DNA from: Tetracentron sinense
Lineage: Eukaryota > Streptophyta > Magnoliopsida > Trochodendrales > Trochodendraceae
NCBI GenBank assembly: GCA_015143295.1
Contig: CM026565.1
Span: 12,956,041-13,020,040 of the forward strand
DNA length: 64,000 bases
Direction: 5' to 3'
The translations under genes were made by a program, and so were the position numbers. Below are positions 58,205-64,000 of the stretch, one piece after another (the stretch's first letter is position 1; every line of letters begins with the position of its first letter). The notes beneath the pieces are model-generated. The model was given only the letters and a program-made list of their open reading frames with translations, was not told where the DNA came from and made no database searches.

Positions 58205-58617
58205 CCAAGATAGGAGAAAAAGAAACCAACCAAGCCCACCCCCAGCACACTTCAGGTGCTAGGATTATCTGCATCGGTGCCTACAGCACCATCATTGCCA
58301 CTGCCTAATTTAGCATACACCTTAGTCCACATAGTCCGTGCCCCTTGGCTCCTCTAAGCCTCTCCCCCTTGTCCTTGTGGGTCTAAGTTGTCAGGTTCAA
58401 GCTGATCAATACCGATTTCTCCATCTCCGAACGCTGAAAACCGATTAGGGCTCTCCACCCCGGTGTGTTGCTCTTGGTTTTTTTGGCATGGTTTCCCATG
58501 CTACCAAACCCCTACTTCCCTTCCTAGGATCGACAGCCATGATGGCATCTTCTGTAACCAGGATAGGTTCATCCCCATTACATTCCACTAATGGGTTTCC
58601 CATGCTACCAAACCCCT
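58205..58617 (-). pseudogene. LINE H ORF1 C-terminal remnant
   Basis: On the minus strand a readable stretch DEPILVTEDAIMAVDPRKGS leads, after a frame change, to SPNRFSAFGDGEIGIDQLEP and a stop near 58355; the remainder to ORF2 is spacer. No zinc knuckle or RNA-binding motif is visible because the N-terminal part was lost by 5' truncation. The assignment to ORF1 rests on position upstream of ORF2. Confidence 0.55.
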
Positions 58618-60121
58618 CTAACACATGTATTTTTATCCAATCTAAGTGTGGGAATTCGTTACGATAGCATCCATAGTCATTTGTCTGATTTGCGCACCGA
58701 GAGGCCAAAATCTGTACTTAGAAATTATACTTCGGCCTCAACGAAAAAAAGAGCACCAATTCCAAACCGGGGGTCCGATTTCAATGCTGTTTCTTGTAAC
58801 ACATGTATTTCGACCAAACCAAACCATGTGAATTCCTTTCGATGGAATCTGAGGTCGTTTGCCCTATTTGGGCACCGAAAGGCTCCAAATCAATACTTAG
58901 AAAGTATACTTCGGCCTAAACCTACAAACGAGCACTAAATCGAAACCAGTGATCGGATTTCGATGTCATTTGTTTTTTGAACACATGTATTTTTATCCAA
59001 TCTAAGTGTGGCAATTCGTTATGATAGAATCGTTGGTTATTTTCCCTATTTGCGCACCGAGAGGCCAAAATCCATACATAGAAATTATACTTTGGCCTAA
59101 ATGTAAAAAAGCGCACTAATTCCAAACCGGGGGTCGGATTTAAATGTTATTTCTTATAACGCATGTATTTCAACTAAACCTAAGTGTGGGAATTCGTTTC
59201 GATGGAATCTGAGGTTGTTTGCCCGATTTGGGCACTGAGAGGCTCGAAATCCGTACTTAGAAAGTATTCCTCCACCCAAACCTACAAACCAGCACATAAT
59301 CCAAACATGTGATCGCATTTTGATGTAATTTCTTTTAACGGATGTATTTCGATCCAACTATCTATGGGAATTCGTTTCGATTGAATCCAAGGTTGTATGC
59401 CCGATTTGTGCACCGTGAGGCCCAAATCTGTACTTAGAAAGTATACTTCAGCCTAAACCTACAAATGAGCACAAAATCAAAACTAGTGATCCGATTTTGA
59501 TGTCATTTGTTCTAACTCGTGTATTTCGATCTAATCTAAGTGTGGGAATTTTTTTTGATAGAATCTCATGTCATTTGCCTTATTTGGGCACCGAGAGGCC
59601 AAAATCCATACTTAGAAAGTATATTTCAGCCTAAACGTGAAAAATCGCACCAATTCCATACCGGGGGTCAGATTTCAATGTTGTTTCTTATAACGCATGT
59701 ATTTCGACCAAACCTAAGTGTGGGAATTCGTTTCAATGGAATCTGAGGTCGTTTGCCCGATTTGGGCACCGTGACGCGCAAAATCCGTACTTAGAAAGTA
59801 TACCTCGGCCTAAACCTACAAAACCGCAAAAAATCCAAACCTAAGATCGTATTTCGATGTAATTTCTTCTAACACGTCTATTTCGATCCAACCTAAGTTT
59901 GGAAATTTGTTTTGATTGAATTGGAGGTCGTTTGCCCGATTTGTGCACCGAGAGGCCCAAATCCTTGCTTAGAAAGTATACTTTGTCCTAACCTAAAAAT
60001 TTACACCACATCCAAACTTATGATCGGATTTTGATTTCATTTGATTTAACGCGTGTATTTCGATCCAACCTAAGTGTGAGAATTGATTTCGATGGAATCC
60101 AAGTTCGTTTGCCTGATTTCG
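58618..60121 (+). repeat. Satellite block 4 (about eight monomers)
   Basis: Continuation of block 3 across LINE H, same strand and monomer type. It ends mid-monomer at GCCTGATTTCG, where LTR I begins. Some monomers closely resemble block 3 types, for example the GCACCGAGAGGCCCAAATCC unit near 59950. Confidence 0.92.
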
Positions 60122-61868
60122 TGTGACGCCCCAAAATACCCCCTAGGAGTTAAGGAATACTTTACAGGTGACTTTACGTACCTGCCAAACCATCCTTTAT
60201 TGAACAAGGCTATACATGAAATAATACGATAAAAATCAAAGTGCGGATGCTAATTATGAGTGCGGAAGCGTGAACTAACTTTTTCTTTTCTTCTATAACT
60301 CCAAAAGAGTATTCCAAGTTAACATATACAAAACATATCAAGTCGGAGGTGGACATGCCCAATTATCAAAATATCAACATATAAAAAAGAACTCTCTCGG
60401 ACTCTCCTCTCAACAACAGTCGAGGTATGGCCACATGTCCAAATCCCTATCCTCCTGAGACTGCAACGGGATAGGCGGCTCCCTCTTCTCTACGTACTCT
60501 TCCTCGACCCAAGGATCAGGGTCGAGGACATCTATGGAACCTGCTGACATAAAAGTATGGTTGAGCATGGAATACTCAGCGATTTCAAGCTACTAGCTAG
60601 CCATAGAAATGATGAAACCATAACAACAGTGAACACGATACGAAATATCAATTTAAACAATACTAGCAGCATAAGATAAATAGTATTGAACATGAAGCAA
60701 TATCAATATCTTTACATGCGTGCATGAATGCGAAAAACCTAGGTAAAACTCATGTTGGGAAATCCTTTTCATGTCTCGGTCTTACTTGTGAAAATCATGC
60801 ATGCGTGTCTGTCTTGTCTTATATTTCTATCTTGACTTGTATACTTGTGAGCCAAAGGCTAGCACCCGCACATCCCTGGGCTACCAACCTCCTTGACATA
60901 TCATTCTCTTATGAGCCAGAGGCTAGCACCCTTCATTTGGGCTACCAACCTCCTTGACATATACTTGTTCTCTTTCACTTGTGAGCCAGAGGCTAGCACC
61001 CTCCACTTGGGCTACCAATCTCCTTGACATTTAATTATTTCATTTTCGTGTGAGCCAGAGGCTAGTACCCTTCACTTGGGCTACCAACCTCCTTGACATA
61101 TGCTTGGTTCTTGTTTAATTTATCATGTACAAATACTCTTGGAAAACCCGGTTCATGCATGCATACGTGCTTGTGTGCTTGTCAGTAGTGCCAACCATGA
61201 TAACATATTTGAATGGGAGAATCACATGAATATAACATTTTGATTTCTAGCATAATTGTATGACAAAGTAAGTTAACATCTAGCACATTTGAGCAATTGA
61301 TCATTCATAAGAAGATTTACACAATTCCTATTTCCATTTTCTTCATTTAATTCCTTTACTCCTAGATTAGGCATTTTGTCGAACACGTAGCATGCAACAT
61401 TTCCTTAGTAGTTTATCTTACTCTTTTTTGTGCATATTTTCCATCAAATCATTAAGGTAAGTTTCTTATCTGTAGAGTGCCCTTCCACCATTTTTCCACT
61501 TCATTCCTCACACAACATTCATACGGCATCCAATCGCCTCAACCCCTCATCCATCCATACATCACCACATTCCTTAATATCTTGTATACATTTTATAGAA
61601 ATAACACCTTTCAAAAGGGAGGGAAAACATGGAATCAAGAATCATCAACAAAAATGAAAAACCTAGGTTATTGCTAATAGGAGTTAGTAGGGCTAACCTT
61701 TAAACTTGGAGGAGAACTTGAGGGAAGATAAGATTAGATCCTTTGAGTAGAAAATCCTTACTTGAGATGGGTTTTGAGCAAAACCCTAGCTCTTCCTTTC
61801 TCTCCTTTCTCTAAATCTCCCAATTTATGCCTTCAGGGTTTATGAAACCCTCACCCACGGATTTGGGG

Positions 61869-61877
61869 TTTATATAG
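61869..61877 (-). promoter_or_regulatory. Probable LTR TATA box (I)
   Basis: The minus strand reads CTATATAAA about 75 bp downstream of the palindrome array, as in A and K. Confidence 0.5.
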
Positions 61878-61952
61878 AAAGTGGGGTAGTGAAATGATCA
61901 TCCTACTCTTAAAATCTCGGCTAAAACACACCAAATAGGCAAAGTACTCGAG

Positions 61953-62150
61953 GAGCGGTCTACTGGTCATAGGAGTGGTCGATCGGTAGGCTAGTGGTCG
62001 ACCGGTTGACTAGAGCGGTTGATCGGTCCAAAACCCCCTCTCTGGAAAATTCTCCCAAACAAAATTAGTGAAATAGCGGTCAACCGGTGGGTAAGGCGAT
62101 CGATCGGTAGGCTACGAGTTGACCGGTGGCTGGAGCGGTCGACTGGTTGG
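61953..62150 (-). repeat. Palindrome array, LTR I
   Basis: Eight units of the type GCGGTCGACCGGT / GGTCGATCGGTAG lie four plus four around CTCTGGAAAATTCTCCC. The unit sequence differs from B's ACCGATCGATCGGT, but the spacing, the spacer and the self-complementarity around TCGA are kept. Confidence 0.72.
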
Positions 62151-62392
62151 TCTATGTTTTGCCCATTTTGCTGATTTTCCTAATTTTTCCACTTTGGTGT
62201 TTTGGCCATATCTTTTGACTCGTTAGTCGGATTTTGACAATTCAACTTGCGTTGGATTCGTCTTTCGAAAAGGAACATTTCTGGCGTTTTCAAAATTTCA
62301 ATTTCTTCCTTATTTATTAATTAGACTATGTGCAAGGTCAATTGGCTACGAAAGTGCTATTTATTAAGTATGAAAAAGTCTGGGGTGCTACA

Positions 62393-62405
62393 TTCTCCCT
62401 TCTTA
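62393..62405 (-). other. Polypurine tract, element I
   Basis: The minus strand reads TAAGAAGGGAGAA before the LTR start TGTAGCACC; it is less pure than in B. Confidence 0.75.
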
Positions 62406-62445
62406 CAAAAATTTCGTCCTCGAAATTAGGACGATACATACATGC

Positions 62446-62739
62446 ACTGGTTGCTCATCTAGTGTGAGGTCCTCTCGGATTTCTACTGGATAAAGCTCGA
62501 TGACATGAGAAGTGTCCAGGATGTACTTCCGGAGCATGGAGATGTGAAACACGTTGTGGACCGCCGCCATGTGAGCGGGTAAGGCAACACGGTAAGCCAC
62601 CTCACCGACTCTAGTAATGATCTCGAACGGACCACATATCTCGAACTGTGTTTTCCTCACTTCCCGAACCTCGTAACAACCTTGGTTGGTGAAATCTTGA
62701 CAAAAACAAGGTCACCAACTCAAAATTCAAGATCTCTTC
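62446..62739 (-). pseudogene. Element I integrase C-terminal fragment, chromodomain deleted
   Basis: Reads FEIITRVGEVAYRVALPAHM and NVFHISMLRKYILDTSHVIE, then EIREDLTLDEQPV. Just after that the chromodomain is missing: compared with B, about 185 bp are deleted between two TGCA words, placing EQPV next to sequence that in B lies after the stop. The upstream side is disrupted by small indels near 62640-62690 and by LTR J at 62740. Confidence 0.82.
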
Positions 62740-64000
62740 TGTCGCGACCCAAAACCCACCCTAGGAGTTAGAGTGAACTTTGGACGACTAATCATGGCTT
62801 ACATGACTTGCTTGACAAACAACCTGCAAAACCCACAGAGCATATACAATAGAGGACATTATAGCGGAAACATAACCATAAAGCACAGCGGAAGTCTACC
62901 AAACTTCTATGTATATACATACGCAAATCCAAGTTTATACAAAAAGTAACCAAAAGAAAGTGCGGACAGACCCGCCAAAATACATGAATGTATATCTCTC
63001 ATCTCACCCACCGCTATTCACTCAGAATCTAACACCACCTACTGATAACCCTCTACGGGAGGTCCCTCCAAAGGCTCCTCGACGTACTCCTCTTCCACCC
63101 ATGGATCAGGAGCACAAACATCAAATGGAGCAGCAGCTCCCTCAGAACCTGCCGACATGAGAAGTACGGCTGAGCATGGAATACTCAGCGGGTACTAAAT
63201 ACTAACCAATAGTCATAGCAAAACCATAGCATTATAGGAAGCAGGAAGCATTTCACATATATAAAGCAGGAGCCATCAATATCATAACAAGGAAATAAGG
63301 CAATTTATAATTATGCTTGCATTTCATGAAAAGCCGATAACACCCTTGAAAACACCGTGCACTTGACTTGACTGAAAATACCATTTCCGTGCTTGAAAAC
63401 TTATCATGTTTGTCTTATCTTATCGTATCATGCGTGTCATGTGTGTCATGCCATGTCATGCTTGCTTGGAAAAGTAAACTACTTGTGAGGGAAGGGAGAC
63501 CCTTCTTCCTAAATGCCCATGCTTGTCATGTCATGTATCATGCTTGCTTGTTCGGAAAAGTAATCTACTTGTGAGGGAAGGGAGACCCTTCTTCCTAAAA
63601 TGCTCATGCTTGTCATGCCGTGTCATGTCATGCTTGGAAAAGTAAACTACTTGTGAGGGAAGGGAGACCCTTCTTTCTAAATGCTCATGTCATGTCCTTT
63701 CACTTGTGAGATGTCCTTGTGAGATGTACTTGCGAGGGAAGGGAAACCCTTCTTATGATATGTATGTACTTGCAAGGGAAGGGAGACCCTTCTTATGATA
63801 ATGCATGATTGACTTGTCATTGCCAAGAGCGAGGTAAAACATATCGTAGGATATGTCCCACCTCTAACCATGTTCTTGAAAACCTCGATAAATCTGTCAT
63901 GCATTCCGTGCTCGTGGGAACCGTGTACATACTTGCATTTAAATTTAAATATGACATTTGAGTAATTTCACAACACATATAACATCAATGATTGAGCAAT
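62740..64000 (-). repeat. LTR J (C-family, minus), cut by the window end
   Basis: Starts TGTCGCGACCCAAAACCC, the reverse complement of the C-family LTR end, inside element I's integrase. It is very similar to LTR E and LTR C in reverse, including the GAAGGG hairpin block (63480-63800). Whether it is a solo LTR or one end of an element cannot be seen. Confidence 0.88.

Larger units (their letters stand above)
54015..58617 (-). mobile_element. LINE H: L1-type LINE, nearly full ORF2, truncated in ORF1
   Basis: Minus-strand LINE of 4.6 kb. Its 3' end has 12 T on the plus strand (54015-54026), preceded by the same 3' motif as LINE G (GGTCGGGGTCTGCCTAACCCC on the minus strand). It contains the tail of ORF1, endonuclease, RT, zinc-binding region and RNase H. 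Its 5' end at 58617 carries a 24-bp repeat of internal sequence. It is flanked by a duplication of about 17 bp within the satellite. Confidence 0.94.
60122..62392 (-). repeat. 3' LTR of element I (2,271 bp)
   Basis: The plus strand runs TGTGACGCCCCAAAATACC to GGGGTGCTACA and is related to LTR B throughout. It includes four GAGCCAGAGGCTAG minisatellite units (60840-61100), a TATA box (61869-61877), its own palindrome array (61953-62150) and the conserved block (62200-62273). No gene. Confidence 0.9.
60122..62739 (-). mobile_element. Element I: 3' end of a B-family Tekay element
   Basis: The minus-strand element is represented by its 3' LTR (60122-62392), polypurine tract and the end of integrase. 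Its internal region is interrupted at 62740 by LTR J, and the rest lies right of the window. It is inserted in the satellite; the matching duplication cannot be checked. Confidence 0.88.

Overview
The window is repeat-only plant DNA: no host gene, tRNA, rRNA or CRISPR array could be supported. It looks like heterochromatin of a flowering plant (species not recognisable), because Tekay-type chromovirus retrotransposons, L1-type plant LINEs and a satellite of about 178 bp account for nearly every base. The satellite has higher-order structure, which suggests a pericentromeric or centromeric position, but the sequence alone cannot prove that.

Layout from left to right. 1-5740: element A, a minus-strand Ty3/gypsy element cut by the window edge, with gag, protease, the start of RT and its 5' LTR (3181-5740). 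A sits inside the 3' LTR of element B (5741-13377, minus; 5' LTR 11076-13377). 13378-16166: satellite block 1. 16167-27169: element C (plus; LTRs 16167-18884 and 24463-27169), which lost most of RT, RNase H and integrase by deletion and carries solo LTR K (21539-24025, TSD TGTTG). C's 3' LTR runs head-to-head into a truncated inverted LTR E (27170-32137), itself split by solo LTR D (27228-29904, TSD GGAAT). 32138-33028: satellite block 2. 33029-33188 and 44656-45800: an older unresolved insertion, split by element F (33189-44655, plus; TSD CCCTT). F's 5' LTR holds a 5'-truncated LINE G (33638-36138). 45801-54014: satellite block 3. 54015-58617: LINE H (minus, TSD of about 17 bp). 58618-60121: satellite block 4. 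60122-62739: 3' end of element I (minus, B family), interrupted by LTR J (62740 to the window end).

All gypsy elements share the order gag - protease - RT - RNase H - integrase - chromodomain, a primer binding site for initiator tRNA-Met, and LTRs of 2.2-2.7 kb. Every coding region carries stops or frameshifts, so none looks autonomous today.

The most interesting observations are: (1) an intron-like GT-AG insertion of 132-146 bp at exactly the same codon between gag and protease in A, B and C, absent from F, whose removal restores one gag-pol frame; (2) eight in-frame stops in F that are all TAG; (3) a six-monomer (1,070 bp) and a 14-monomer (about 2.32 kb) higher-order repeat in the satellite; (4) palindrome arrays just upstream of the LTR TATA boxes that keep their symmetry and layout while their sequence differs between families; (5) a TGA shared by B and C at the chromodomain cage tryptophan; and (6) a fold-back LTR junction.
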